Shown one piece after another: positions 12,366-20,859 of a stretch of 64,000 nt of DNA (position 1 is its first letter; each line of letters begins with the position of its first letter). Source of the stretch: Haemophilus parainfluenzae (GTDB taxonomy: Bacteria; Pseudomonadota; Gammaproteobacteria; Enterobacterales; Pasteurellaceae). A model generated the notes under the pieces. It saw only the letters and a program-made list of their open reading frames with translations, was not told the origin of the DNA and did not search any database. The translations under genes were made by a program, and so were the position numbers. Location of the stretch: NCBI RefSeq assembly GCF_014931375.1, contig NZ_CP063117.1, forward strand, positions 1,302,501-1,366,500, written 5' to 3'.

Positions 12366-13559
12366 CTATTTTCTGGTTGCACCGGAACTCGCATCAGAAT
12401 GTTCGTGATGAGAATGCCCCATATCCATTCCTTTATGACTGTCAATTTCGTAAGGAACAGGTTGTGGTTTTTGTGGATTGGCTTCTTTAAAGGCTTCGTC
12501 TTTTAGTTTTCCGGAATAAATATTCGGATTTTTTTCGCCTTCGACCACGATTTGTCCCATCGTGCCTTTATTTACAGCACGGAAAATCGAGTGATCCATA
12601 AAGACATAAGTGCCCGGTACATCAATTCGTGTTTCCACCATGGTGGCACTGCCGGATGGAATCAGGGTAGTTTGAACATTATGATTAACAAGCGTACCGC
12701 CTTCCACATACACATTATCAAATACAGCACCAATTAAGTGGAAAGAAGAGCATAAATTTGGTCCAGCATTTCCTACAAATAGACGAATGCTTTCACCGGT
12801 TTTCGCTTTTAAGGCATTTCCGTCCATAGTTGCACCGACTTTACCGTTGAAGAGGACGTATTCAGGGCGTTCATCAATGGCTTTTTGCATACTGAATGGT
12901 TGCAAGCCAGGCTCGCCAAATTCACCTTTGGTATAGAATTCACTTTGCATAATGTAAAATTCGCGATCCACTTTTGGTAAGCCTTCTTTGGGCTCAACTA
13001 AAACTAAACCATACATCCCTTTGGCAAGGTGAATATCCACAGGCTGACTGCCACAGTGGTATAGATAAATTCCCGAACGTAACGCTCTAAATTGGAAGGT
13101 TGATGTACGCGTTGGTGGTGTTTCACTTGCGAGTGCTCCGCCCATTGGTACGGCTGCAGCATGGAAATCGATACTGTGTGGCATCATTGAACTCGCTGAG
13201 TTGGAAAGTTGCACTTCCACCATGTCGCCTTCGCGCACACGAATAAACGGCGCAGGCACGCTCCCATTTAATGTCCAAAATTTAAATTGCACACCATCCA
13301 TTAAATCCATAATTTGCTCAAGTGCGGTCAGTTTTACCACGACTTTTGCTGGATAGTTACGCTCAATCGGTTTTGGCACATTGGGCGCAAGCGTCAGTTC
13401 AGCTTCAATCTCTGGTAAATTCTCAACTGCAGTGGTTGCTGTATTTGAGGCTTTTTCTTCTGCTTGAGCAGAAGGAATAAGGCTTAAACCAGCACCTAAT
13501 GTAATTGTTGCTAGGCCTAGTGCACTGTTTTTAAAAAAATCTCGACGTTGTTCGTTCAT
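12366..13559 (-). CDS. nirK: Copper-containing nitrite reductase NirK/AniA-type
   Basis: A 397-residue periplasmic enzyme reducing nitrite to nitric oxide. It starts MNEQRRDFFKNS, a Tat signal with cleavage probably after SAQA (about 33). Two cupredoxin domains carry all expected ligands: type 1 copper H128, C169, H177, M182; type 2 copper H133, H168, H323; catalytic D131 (SIDFHAA) and H274 (SSFHLIG). It closely resembles Neisseria AniA (YHC...GMYGLVLVEPKEGLPKVD). Unlike AniA it uses a Tat signal, not a lipoprotein signal, and ends in a His/Met-rich tail (HKGMDMGHSHHEHSD, 375-389). I chose the ATG at 13559 because GAGG lies 7 bases before it. An upstream in-frame TTG would overlap that site. 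It lies 16 bases after parE and 11 before parC. Confidence 0.93.
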   Translation of the reverse strand: MNEQRRDFFKNSALGLATITLGAGLSLIPSAQAEEKASNTATTAVENLPEIEAELTLAPNVPKPIERNYPAKVVVKLTALEQIMDLMDGVQFKFWTLNGSVPAPFIRVREGDMVEVQLSNSASSMMPHSIDFHAAAVPMGGALASETPPTRTSTFQFRALRSGIYLYHCGSQPVDIHLAKGMYGLVLVEPKEGLPKVDREFYIMQSEFYTKGEFGEPGLQPFSMQKAIDERPEYVLFNGKVGATMDGNALKAKTGESIRLFVGNAGPNLCSSFHLIGAVFDNVYVEGGTLVNHNVQTTLIPSGSATMVETRIDVPGTYVFMDHSIFRAVNKGTMGQIVVEGEKNPNIYSGKLKDEAFKEANPQKPQPVPYEIDSHKGMDMGHSHHEHSDASSGATRK

Positions 13560-13575
13560 GATTGACCTCAAATAA

Positions 13576-15474
13576 TTAAACAGCTAAATCCACTTGGTCG
13601 CCATTGGTTTGTAACCAATTTTTGCGATCTTCCGCTCGTTTTTTGGCAAGTAACATATCCATTAATTCTAATGTTTCCGCGCCTTGATCTTCGCCTAGCT
13701 CATAGGTTAATTGAACTAAACGGCGTGTATTCGGATCCATGGTGGTTTCACGTAATTGTGATGGATCCATTTCACCTAAACCTTTGAATCGTTGTACGTT
13801 TAAAGTGCCTTTTTTACCTTTTAAGCGTTCTAAAATTGCTTCTTTTTCGTTTTCATCGAGGGCATAAAAGACTTCTTTACCTAAGTCGATACGATAGAGT
13901 GGTGGCATTGCCACATAAACGTGTCCATCTTGAACCAATTTAGGGAAGTGACGTAAAAAGAGGGCACAGAGTAGGGTGGCGATATGCAAACCATCAGAGT
14001 CCGCATCGGCTAAAATACAGACTTTCCCGTAACGAAGTTGAGATAAGTCTTCATTATCAGGATCGATACCAAGCGCCACAGCAATATCATGAATTTCCGT
14101 TGAGCCAAGCACTTGATCACTGGCGACTTCCCAAGTATTTAAGATTTTTCCGCGTAAAGGTAGGATCGCTTGATATTCACGATCTCGCGCCTGTTTGGCC
14201 GAGCCGCCCGCAGAGTCACCCTCTACTAAAAATAATTCGGTTTTTTCTAAATTTTGTGATGCACAATCGGCTAATTTACCCGGTAGAGCAGGACCACTCA
14301 CTAATTTTTTACGCACGACTTTTTTGGCTGCATTCAGACGACGTTGTGCAGAACTGATCGCCATTTCAGCTAAGCGATCTGCATCTTGTACGTTTTGATT
14401 CAACCATAAACTGAAGGCATCTTTTAAAACACCTGCAACAAAGACCGCACTTTGACGGGAAGATAAGCGTTCTTTGGTTTGGCCGGCAAATTGGGCATCC
14501 TGCATTTTCAGTGAAAGAATGTAAGCACAGCGATCCCAAATGTCGTCTGCGGTTAATTTCACGCCGCGTGGTAATTTATTGCGGAATTCGCAATATTCAG
14601 TCATGGCATTAAGCAAGCCTTGGCGAAGACCATTTACGTGTGTTCCGCCTTGTACTGTTGGAATCAAGTTTACATAGCTTTCAGCAATAAGCTCGCCACC
14701 TTCAGGTAACCATAATAATGCCCAGCTTACCGCTTCAGTTGAACCTTTAAATTCACCAACAAAAGGTTTTTCAGGCAAGGTTTCAAAACCATTTACCGCT
14801 TCGGTTAAGTAATCGGATAAACCATCTTGATAGCACCACACATCTTCGGTGTTATTCACTTTATCGATAAATTTAATTTCTAAGCCTGAACAAAGTACGG
14901 CTTTGGCACGTAATAAGTGGCGTAAACGACTAACAGAAAAATTCTTGCTATCAAAATATTTTGGGTTTGGTTTGAAGTGAACGGTGGTGCCGGTCGTACG
15001 TCTGCCACAAGTCCCAATGACTTCTAATTCTTCTACTTTTGCGCCATTTTCAAAGGCAATTTTATACACTTCGCCGTTACGTTTAACTTGAATATCTACG
15101 CGTTCAGAAAGGGCGTTGACAACAGAAATCCCCACCCCGTGTAAACCACCGGCAAATTCATAGTTTTTATTCGAGAACTTACCGCCAGCATGAAGTTTGG
15201 TTAAGATGACTTCCACACCAGAAACCCCTTCAGTTGGGTGGATATCCACTGGCATTCCGCGTCCGTTATCAATGACTTCAAGCGATTGATCGGCGTGTAA
15301 AATCACTTCAACTTTAGTGGCGAAACCCGCAAGGGCTTCGTCCACACTGTTATCGATAACTTCTTGAGCAAGATGATTTGGACGAGTCGTGTCCGTGTAC
15401 ATGCCGGGGCGAATTTGCACCGGTTCGAGATCTTTCAGAACCGTAATTTCTTGAGCGGAATAATTTGTAGTCAT
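13576..15474 (-). CDS. parE: DNA topoisomerase IV subunit B ParE
   Basis: A 632-residue ATPase subunit of topoisomerase IV. The GHKL ATPase domain shows EVIDNSVDEALAG, DNGRGMP and GGLHGVGISVVNAL. The TOPRIM domain shows LVEGDSAGGSAKQARDRE and the DADSDG metal-binding motif, followed by PLRGKILN and a ParE-type C-terminus. Length matches E. coli ParE (630). It is the first gene of the leftward parE-nirK-parC-gltS run. The region upstream to the queC terminator is only about 100 bases and AT-rich, and would hold the promoter. Confidence 0.97.
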   Translation of the reverse strand: MTTNYSAQEITVLKDLEPVQIRPGMYTDTTRPNHLAQEVIDNSVDEALAGFATKVEVILHADQSLEVIDNGRGMPVDIHPTEGVSGVEVILTKLHAGGKFSNKNYEFAGGLHGVGISVVNALSERVDIQVKRNGEVYKIAFENGAKVEELEVIGTCGRRTTGTTVHFKPNPKYFDSKNFSVSRLRHLLRAKAVLCSGLEIKFIDKVNNTEDVWCYQDGLSDYLTEAVNGFETLPEKPFVGEFKGSTEAVSWALLWLPEGGELIAESYVNLIPTVQGGTHVNGLRQGLLNAMTEYCEFRNKLPRGVKLTADDIWDRCAYILSLKMQDAQFAGQTKERLSSRQSAVFVAGVLKDAFSLWLNQNVQDADRLAEMAISSAQRRLNAAKKVVRKKLVSGPALPGKLADCASQNLEKTELFLVEGDSAGGSAKQARDREYQAILPLRGKILNTWEVASDQVLGSTEIHDIAVALGIDPDNEDLSQLRYGKVCILADADSDGLHIATLLCALFLRHFPKLVQDGHVYVAMPPLYRIDLGKEVFYALDENEKEAILERLKGKKGTLNVQRFKGLGEMDPSQLRETTMDPNTRRLVQLTYELGEDQGAETLELMDMLLAKKRAEDRKNWLQTNGDQVDLAV

Positions 15475-15578
15475 TTTTAAAATTAGTTACTTATTTATAA
15501 AAAATTGGCGTGATTTTATCAAAAAATGACGCGTTTATAAAATCAAAGATGAGAAAAGATAAGGATACTATATCAAGT

Positions 15579-15620
15579 AAAAGTGCGGTCAAAATTTGAC
15601 GTGAATTTTGACCGCACTTT
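15579..15620 (-). terminator. Uptake-sequence dyad terminator after queC
   Basis: AAAGTGCGGTC at about 15580 and its exact complement GACCGCACTTT at about 15610 form a hairpin with a T-rich flank. It lies downstream of queC and upstream of parE on the minus strand. Confidence 0.8.
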
Positions 15621-15669
15621 GGATTCATTTGAACCTATTAAATCTGTTATGGGTTAAATTATCTCGATA

Positions 15670-16347
15670 CTAAGCTTTTACTTTTGTGGCTAAATATTCC
15701 AGCAAGCCTTTATCTCTCAATTTGCAGCTTGGGCATTCCCCGCAGCCACCTTCAACACCTTCGTAACAAGTATGAGTGTGATGGCGAATATAATCTAACG
15801 CACCTAATTCATCAGCTAATGCCCAAGTTTGTGCTTTGGTAAGATACATTAACGGTGTTTTTAAATTGAACGGATAATCCATGGCTAAATTAAGGGTGAC
15901 ATTCATGGATTTGATAAACACATCGCGACAATCGGGATAGCCACTGAAATCTGTTTCACATACGCCCGTGATAATGTCATTAATATCTTGGCCTTTTGCG
16001 TAAATCGCGGCATACAATAAGAAGAGCGCATTGCGGCCATCCACAAAGGTGTTCGGTAATTCACCGTCTTTTTGTTCAATATCTGCATTTGCATCCATTA
16101 GGGCATTATGGGTAATGGATTTGATGACAGACGTATCAATCAACGTTTGTTTTACGCCGAGATCTTTGGCGATCCAACGGGCTTTTTCTAATTCTATAGC
16201 ATGACGTTGGCCATATTGAAAGGTAACTGTTTCCACATTTTCTACGCCATATTCGGCAATAGCTTGAATTAAACAGGTTGTGGAATCTTGTCCACCAGAG
16301 AAGATTACGAGGGCTTTACGATTGTGATTAGGATTTGAAATATTCAT
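15670..16347 (-). CDS. queC: 7-cyano-7-deazaguanine synthase QueC
   Basis: A 225-residue ATP-dependent ligase that converts 7-carboxy-7-deazaguanine to preQ0 in queuosine biosynthesis. The PP-loop motif [10 protein letters not shown] (about 17-26) binds ATP. The C-terminal zinc site is C-x8-C-x2-C-x2-C ([15 protein letters not shown]). Length matches the family (about 225-230). The 5' leader contains a preQ1-I-type riboswitch whose 3' end overlaps the ribosome binding site (AGG before TATCCT-ATG), so the pathway's downstream product should shut off translation. A terminator follows the gene. Confidence 0.96.
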   Translation of the reverse strand: MNISNPNHNRKALVIFSGGQDSTTCLIQAIAEYGVENVETVTFQYGQRHAIELEKARWIAKDLGVKQTLIDTSVIKSITHNALMDANADIEQKDGELPNTFVDGRNALFLLYAAIYAKGQDINDIITGVCETDFSGYPDCRDVFIKSMNVTLNLAMDYPFNLKTPLMYLTKAQTWALADELGALDYIRHHTHTCYEGVEGGCGECPSCKLRDKGLLEYLATKVKA

Positions 16348-16353
16348 AGGATA

Positions 16354-16388
16354 CCTAGTTTTTTTATGTAGGAGGTTTGCGAACTACA
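16354..16388 (-). promoter_or_regulatory. preQ1-I riboswitch in the queC leader
   Basis: Read on the minus strand, a 5-bp stem TGTAG/CTACA encloses the loop TTCGCAAACCTC and is followed by an A-rich tail TAAAAAAACTAGG. Stem, loop (compare TCGCAGTAACC in the Thermoanaerobacter aptamer) and A-rich tail match the preQ1-I class H-type pseudoknot. The last bases (AGG) are the queC ribosome binding site, so ligand binding should sequester it. Assignment is by eye. Confidence 0.8.
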
Positions 16389-16517
16389 AGTTAAAAATGA
16401 GGCGGTATTGTAGAAGTCAAAGATAAATTTTGCAAGAAAAGGACTAATTTAAGCAGGAAAAAACGAGGAAAGTTGTGATACAATTTTGGTAAGTTAGTTT
16501 TAAAAAAGGTAAACACA

Positions 16518-16661
16518 ATGAAAAAATTAATTCTTATTGTTATCGGTGCACTAGTAATTTCAGCTTGCGCAAATAAAGACGTTTATTTTAATGGTTCGGA
16601 AGGATCCCATTCAGGCATGAAATTTGATAAAGACACTCGTCATTGGGGCGTTAATCAATAA
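16518..16661 (+). CDS. Small lipoprotein (47 aa) of unknown function
   Basis: A 47-residue peptide with a lipoprotein signal: MKK, a hydrophobic core and lipobox VISAC (Cys17), leaving a mature part of only about 31 residues (CANKDVYFNG...HWGVNQ). AAAGG lies 5-8 bases upstream of the ATG, and a strong hairpin terminator follows, so it is a stand-alone expressed unit divergent from queC. I do not recognise the family. It resembles other tiny Pasteurellaceae lipoproteins in layout only. Confidence 0.75.
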   Translation: MKKLILIVIGALVISACANKDVYFNGSEGSHSGMKFDKDTRHWGVNQ

Positions 16662-16676
16662 TTGTTTTGATAAAAG

Positions 16677-16706
16677 AAAAGCCATACAGTTGTATGGCTT
16701 TTTTAT
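16677..16706. terminator. Bidirectional terminator (small lipoprotein / ribA)
   Basis: AAAAGCCATAC and GTATGGCTTTT pair around a 4-base loop, with A and T runs on the two sides, between the converging small lipoprotein gene and ribA. Confidence 0.85.
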
Positions 16707-17354
16707 TTAAATCACTTCTTCTTGGCAATGTGGGCAAGTCATTAAATGTTCTTCATTATTATGCACAATATAATGGCCCATTTTTTTCGCTTTAGTATCA
16801 AGATATTTCGTATTGTAACGATTTTCACCCACATTTAATGGCACACGTTCTACAATATTAATGCCCGCTTTTTTCATCGTTTCTACTTTTTGTGGGTTGT
16901 TTGTCATCAAGCGAACTTGTTTCACACCTAATAATTCAAACATATCGGCACACACATTAAAGTTACGCTCATCGGCTTTAAAACCTAATGCAAGATTGGC
17001 TTCAATCGTATCCATGCCTTGATCTTGTAATGCATAGGCACGAATTTTATTAATTAAACCAATGCCTCGCCCTTCTTCACGATGATAGATCAATACGCCT
17101 CGACCCGCTTCACTAATTTGACGTAATGCGGCTGCAAGCTGGAAACCACAATCGCATTTTAAACTGTGTAACGCATCACCCGTTAAGCATTCAGAATGAA
17201 TACGGGCGAGCACAGGCTCATCTTGGTTTGAAATATCCCCCATTACTAATGCAACGTGCTCTTTTTTTGTATCGGGAAATTCAAATCCGACCATTTTAAA
17301 TATGCCATATTCGGTAGGCAAATTGGCTTGAGCAACCAATTGGATTTTTGACAT
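16707..17354 (-). CDS. ribA: GTP cyclohydrolase II RibA
   Basis: A 215-residue enzyme opening the GTP imidazole ring, the first step of riboflavin synthesis. The zinc site [16 protein letters not shown] gives the three cysteine ligands. [20 protein letters not shown] and [13 protein letters not shown] are substrate-binding signatures. It ends with an extra CPHCQE motif. Length is similar to E. coli RibA (196) plus this tail. It is a stand-alone RibA with no RibB fusion. AAGGAT lies before the ATG. It is divergent from pgpB with a 67-base shared promoter region. I saw no FMN riboswitch. Confidence 0.96.
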   Translation of the reverse strand: MSKIQLVAQANLPTEYGIFKMVGFEFPDTKKEHVALVMGDISNQDEPVLARIHSECLTGDALHSLKCDCGFQLAAALRQISEAGRGVLIYHREEGRGIGLINKIRAYALQDQGMDTIEANLALGFKADERNFNVCADMFELLGVKQVRLMTNNPQKVETMKKAGINIVERVPLNVGENRYNTKYLDTKAKKMGHYIVHNNEEHLMTCPHCQEEVI

Positions 17355-17421
17355 AACTTATCCTTTTTTCAATTTTATTCTGTTAAAATATGCACTTTAT
17401 TTTTATTATCAAGAGGCAACA

Positions 17422-18147
17422 ATGTTTAAAAGGCTGTCATTATATACGTTATTCCTTTGTCTTGTACCATTTTTTGTTTGGGGTTTTGCTTATCATTGGC
17501 ATGGAAACAACCAATTAATGGAATGGGATTATTGGCTTTATCTTTTAACCGAAACCGGTAGCGTACCTTACGCTTTAATTACCTGTGGTGTGTTTGCTTT
17601 ACTTTTCCGTTTTCTTTTTGAAAACCGTAAACAGTGGATTATGGGCGTGATTGTAATGGGCCTGTCGGTATTATCTACACAAGTGATTAAAACAGGTTTA
17701 AAAACGGTTTTCGCTGAGCCGCGTCCTTTTACTGTCTATTTAGCGGAAAAAACAGAAAGTACGACAGATGCTTTTTATCATCAAGATCGTTCAGAACGTG
17801 CGAAATTAGTGGATAAATTTTATTCTACACAAGCGGATACTCCTGTCTGGTTAAAAGAACATTATGAAGATGAAACGGGTTATTCTTTCCCATCTGGACA
17901 TTCTATTTTTGCAGCCACTTGGCTTATGTTAGCCGTCGGATTCAGCCAATTATTAGGCAATCGTTCTTTTAAAGCAGAATTACTTATTGGTGCTATGACA
18001 ATTTGGGGCGTATTAATGTTGATTAGTCGTGTGCGCCTTGGAATGCATTATCCTATCGATTTATTTGTGGCGATAATTTCGGCGTGGATTGTTCATTTGA
18101 TTATTTTTGGTTTCTTACAGAAGAAAGGCTTATTTAACAATAAATAG
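17422..18147 (+). CDS. pgpB: Phosphatidylglycerophosphatase B (PAP2 family)
   Basis: A 241-residue inner-membrane phosphatase acting on phosphatidylglycerophosphate and probably undecaprenyl pyrophosphate. PAP2 motifs are in order: KTGLKTVFAEPRP (motif 1), YSFPSGHSIFA (motif 2, with catalytic His) and SRVRLGMHYPIDL (motif 3, with nucleophile His). About six membrane helices surround a periplasmic loop between motifs 1 and 2. Length is close to E. coli PgpB (254). It sits back-to-back with ribA, a Haemophilus arrangement. AAGAGG precedes the ATG. Confidence 0.93.
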   Translation: MFKRLSLYTLFLCLVPFFVWGFAYHWHGNNQLMEWDYWLYLLTETGSVPYALITCGVFALLFRFLFENRKQWIMGVIVMGLSVLSTQVIKTGLKTVFAEPRPFTVYLAEKTESTTDAFYHQDRSERAKLVDKFYSTQADTPVWLKEHYEDETGYSFPSGHSIFAATWLMLAVGFSQLLGNRSFKAELLIGAMTIWGVLMLISRVRLGMHYPIDLFVAIISAWIVHLIIFGFLQKKGLFNNK

Positions 18148-18150
18148 AAT

Positions 18151-18187
18151 CAAAGACCGGTTTTAGTGATAAAGCCGGTCTTTTTTA
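18151..18187 (+). terminator. Rho-independent terminator after pgpB
   Basis: AAAGACCGG(TTT) and (AAA)GCCGGTCTTT pair around TAGTGAT and are followed by TTTTT. Confidence 0.85.
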
Positions 18188-18291
18188 TTGCTTGTAGAAA
18201 ATATGATTTTTATCATGGATTTTCATTTTGATTTCAAGGAAAATACAGTCCAGACATTCCAACAATTTTGACCGCTCTTTGAGGAGACAAT

Positions 18292-19209
18292 ATGTATTAC
18301 GGTATTGATATCGGTGGCACAAAGATTGAATTGGCTGCTTTTAATGAAAAATTAGAAAAACTTTATACCGAGCGCGTGCCAACGCCACAAACAGATTATC
18401 AAGATTGGTTACAAGCGATCAAAACGCTAGTAGAACGTGCTGATGCCCACTTTGGTGAAAAAGGCACAGTAGGTTTAGGTTTGCCTGGATTTGTTAATTT
18501 AACAACTGGGCTTGCTGAAGTGACGAATATTCGTGTTGCAGATAATAAGCCAATTTTAGCCGATCTTGAACGAGTTTTAGATCGTGAAGTGCGGGCAGAA
18601 AATGATGCAAATTGTTTTGCTCTCTCTGAAGCCTGTGATGAAGAAAATACCCAATATCCTTCTGTATTAGGGCTTATTTTGGGGACGGGCTTTGGTGGTG
18701 GTTTTGTAATTAATGGCAAAATTCACTCAGGACAAGTCGGGATGGCAGGGGAGTTAGGCCATCTTCAATTAAATTATCATGCCTTAAAGTTATTGGGCTG
18801 GGATAAAGCGCCAATTTACCAATGTGGTTGTGGCAATCAGGCCTGTTTAGATACGTATATTTCCGGTCGCGGCTTTGAAATGTTGTACCGTGATTTAAAA
18901 GGGGAAGAGTTATCAGCCAAAGAGATTATCGATCGCTTTTATGCGAAAGAGGAAAGTGCGGTTGATTTTGTTCGTATTTTTGTTGAATTAGCGGCTATTT
19001 CTATCGGCAATATTATCACTGCATTTGATCCGCATATGATAGTGCTCGGTGGTGGTTTATCGAATTTTGATTATCTTTATGAAGCGTTACCAAAAGCATT
19101 ACCTGCTCATTTAATGCGTAGTGCAAAAGTGCCACCAATCAAAAAAGCAAAACATGGTGATTCCGGGGGGGGTCGTGGAGCAGCCGCGTTATTTTTAAAC
19201 TGTGAATAG
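18292..19209 (+). CDS. nagK: N-acetyl-D-glucosamine kinase NagK (ROK family)
   Basis: A 305-residue sugar kinase recycling GlcNAc to GlcNAc-6-phosphate. [15 protein letters not shown] is the N-terminal phosphate loop. [12 protein letters not shown] holds the catalytic aspartate. The zinc site is [17 protein letters not shown], and LGGGLSNF is the adenosine loop. Alignment by eye with E. coli NagK (303 residues) is end to end. GAGGAG lies just before the ATG. A run of eight G (19165-19172) encodes SGGGR near the C-terminus and could be a slippage site. Confidence 0.93.
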   Translation: MYYGIDIGGTKIELAAFNEKLEKLYTERVPTPQTDYQDWLQAIKTLVERADAHFGEKGTVGLGLPGFVNLTTGLAEVTNIRVADNKPILADLERVLDREVRAENDANCFALSEACDEENTQYPSVLGLILGTGFGGGFVINGKIHSGQVGMAGELGHLQLNYHALKLLGWDKAPIYQCGCGNQACLDTYISGRGFEMLYRDLKGEELSAKEIIDRFYAKEESAVDFVRIFVELAAISIGNIITAFDPHMIVLGGGLSNFDYLYEALPKALPAHLMRSAKVPPIKKAKHGDSGGGRGAAALFLNCE

Positions 19210-19262
19210 ATTTAATCTAAAAATACAGTGAAAATTTGAATAAATTTTATGTTATAGGATAA

Positions 19263-19300
19263 GAATCCAGTTCTCCTCTAAGAAAACTGGATTTTTTCTT
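19263..19300 (+). terminator. Rho-independent terminator after nagK
   Basis: AATCCAGTT and AACTGGATT form a hairpin followed by TTTT, between nagK and the symporter gene. Confidence 0.75.
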
Positions 19301-19345
19301 TTGTCTATTTACAATCAGAATGTGGATTTTTTAAGTGAGGTTTTT

Positions 19346-20785
19346 ATGCTGACAGAATTTGGGAACTGGATTGAACAAGGATTGACATGGATTATCGAAC
19401 ATTTTGATGAGCCATTATGGAATATCACCATTGTTATTTTATTAGGTGTAGGTCTATTTTTTACCATTACTACTGGGTTAGTGCAGTTACGTCTTTTCCC
19501 TGCAAGTATTCGCGAAATGTGGTTTGGTCGTGCAGCAGAGGGAAATTCTTTAACGCCATTTCAAGCTTTTGCAACTGGGCTTGCTAGTCGAGTTGGCGTA
19601 GGTAATATCAGTGGTGTGGCAACAGCCATTGCACTTGGCGGCGAAGGGGCAGTATTCTGGATGTGGGTAACGGCATTTATTGGGATGTCGAGTGCTTTTG
19701 CAGAATCGACTTTAGCACAGGTATTCAAAATTCAAGATAAAGATGGCTCTTTCCGTGGTGGCCCAGCCTACTATATTACACAAGGTTTAAAATCTCGTTG
19801 GTTAGCAGTAGCGTTTGCGGTATCACTTATTTTTACTTTTGGTTTTGCATTTAATTCAGTACAAGCAAACTCAATTGTGGAAGCAACTAAAAATGCTTGG
19901 AATTGGCAAGGTGAATATGTAGGTCTGGTTTTAGTGGTATTAACTGCTGCAATTATTTTCGGTGGCGTAAAACGTATTGCGACCATTTCTAGTAGCGTAG
20001 TACCGATGATGGCACTCTTTTATTTAATCATGGCGGTAATTATCTTAGGTATGCATATTGATATGATTCCGACGGTAATAGCCAATATTTATAAAAGTGC
20101 TTTTACTTTCCAATCAGCCGCTGGTGGTATGTTTGGTGCTTTAGTCTCCAAAGCCATGATGATGGGGATTAAACGTGGATTATTCTCTAATGAAGCGGGG
20201 ATGGGCTCTGCACCAAATGCCGCAGCAGCTGCTCATGTAAAACATCCAGTTAGTCAAGGCTTAGTACAAATGCTTGGTGTGTTTGTAGATACCATGATCG
20301 TCTGTACTTGTACGGCCGTGATTATCCTGCTTTCTGATAATTATGGCAGTGAAACACTGAAAAGTATTTCCTTAACACAAAACGCATTGCGTTATCATGT
20401 TGGAGAATTTGGTGTACACTTCTTGGCTTTTATTTTATTACTTTTCGCTTATTCCTCTATTATTGGTAACTATGCTTACGCAGAAAGTAACATTCGCTTT
20501 ATTAAAAATAAACCTTGGTTTGTATGGGCATTCCGTTTATCGGTATTATTCTTCGTTTATTTCGGTTCGGTAAAATCAGGTAATGTTGTGTGGAATTTTG
20601 CGGATACGGTGATGGCTGTGATGGCAATTATTAACTTAGTCGCGATCGTTTTACTTTCCCCGATTGTGTGGAAGTTAATGAAAGACTATCAACGTCAATT
20701 AAAAGAAGGAAAAGAGCCTGAATTTAAAATTGAACTCTATCCTGAAATTAAAAAGCGAGTATTAGAACATCGAATTTGGAAATAA
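19346..20785 (+). CDS. Sodium:alanine/glycine symporter family protein (AGCS)
   Basis: A 479-residue inner-membrane transporter with about 10-11 hydrophobic helices. The AGCS signature region GLASRVGVGNISGVATAIALGGEG is split across residues about 78-101, and GGPAYYITQG and GMGSAPNAAAAA are also typical. It should take up alanine and/or glycine with Na+. I start it at the ATG at 19346, which has GTGAGG five bases upstream. An upstream in-frame TTG at 19301 lies at the edge of the nagK terminator and is unlikely. It is followed by its own terminator, so probably monocistronic. Confidence 0.9.
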   Translation: MLTEFGNWIEQGLTWIIEHFDEPLWNITIVILLGVGLFFTITTGLVQLRLFPASIREMWFGRAAEGNSLTPFQAFATGLASRVGVGNISGVATAIALGGEGAVFWMWVTAFIGMSSAFAESTLAQVFKIQDKDGSFRGGPAYYITQGLKSRWLAVAFAVSLIFTFGFAFNSVQANSIVEATKNAWNWQGEYVGLVLVVLTAAIIFGGVKRIATISSSVVPMMALFYLIMAVIILGMHIDMIPTVIANIYKSAFTFQSAAGGMFGALVSKAMMMGIKRGLFSNEAGMGSAPNAAAAAHVKHPVSQGLVQMLGVFVDTMIVCTCTAVIILLSDNYGSETLKSISLTQNALRYHVGEFGVHFLAFILLLFAYSSIIGNYAYAESNIRFIKNKPWFVWAFRLSVLFFVYFGSVKSGNVVWNFADTVMAVMAIINLVAIVLLSPIVWKLMKDYQRQLKEGKEPEFKIELYPEIKKRVLEHRIWK

Positions 20786-20803
20786 ATTTTGATGGAATAT
20801 GAG

Positions 20804-20832
20804 AAAGGCGGGATATCCCGCCTTTATTGTTT
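20804..20832. terminator. Bidirectional terminator (symporter / bcr)
   Basis: AAAGGCGGGAT and ATCCCGCCTTT make a perfect stem with T-rich flank, between converging genes. Confidence 0.85.
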
Positions 20833-20859
20833 TAAATTGACTCGAAAATTGACCGCACT

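Noticed and set aside
15500..15530. Possible FNR site upstream of parE (TGATTTTATCA), which would have linked the nirK operon to oxygen
   Set aside because: The spacer is three bases instead of four and the left half starts GTGAT. It does not fit the consensus.
19301..19345. N-terminal extension of the alanine symporter from TTG 19301
   Set aside because: It lies at the edge of the nagK terminator. The ATG at 19346 has a clear GTGAGG site at proper spacing.
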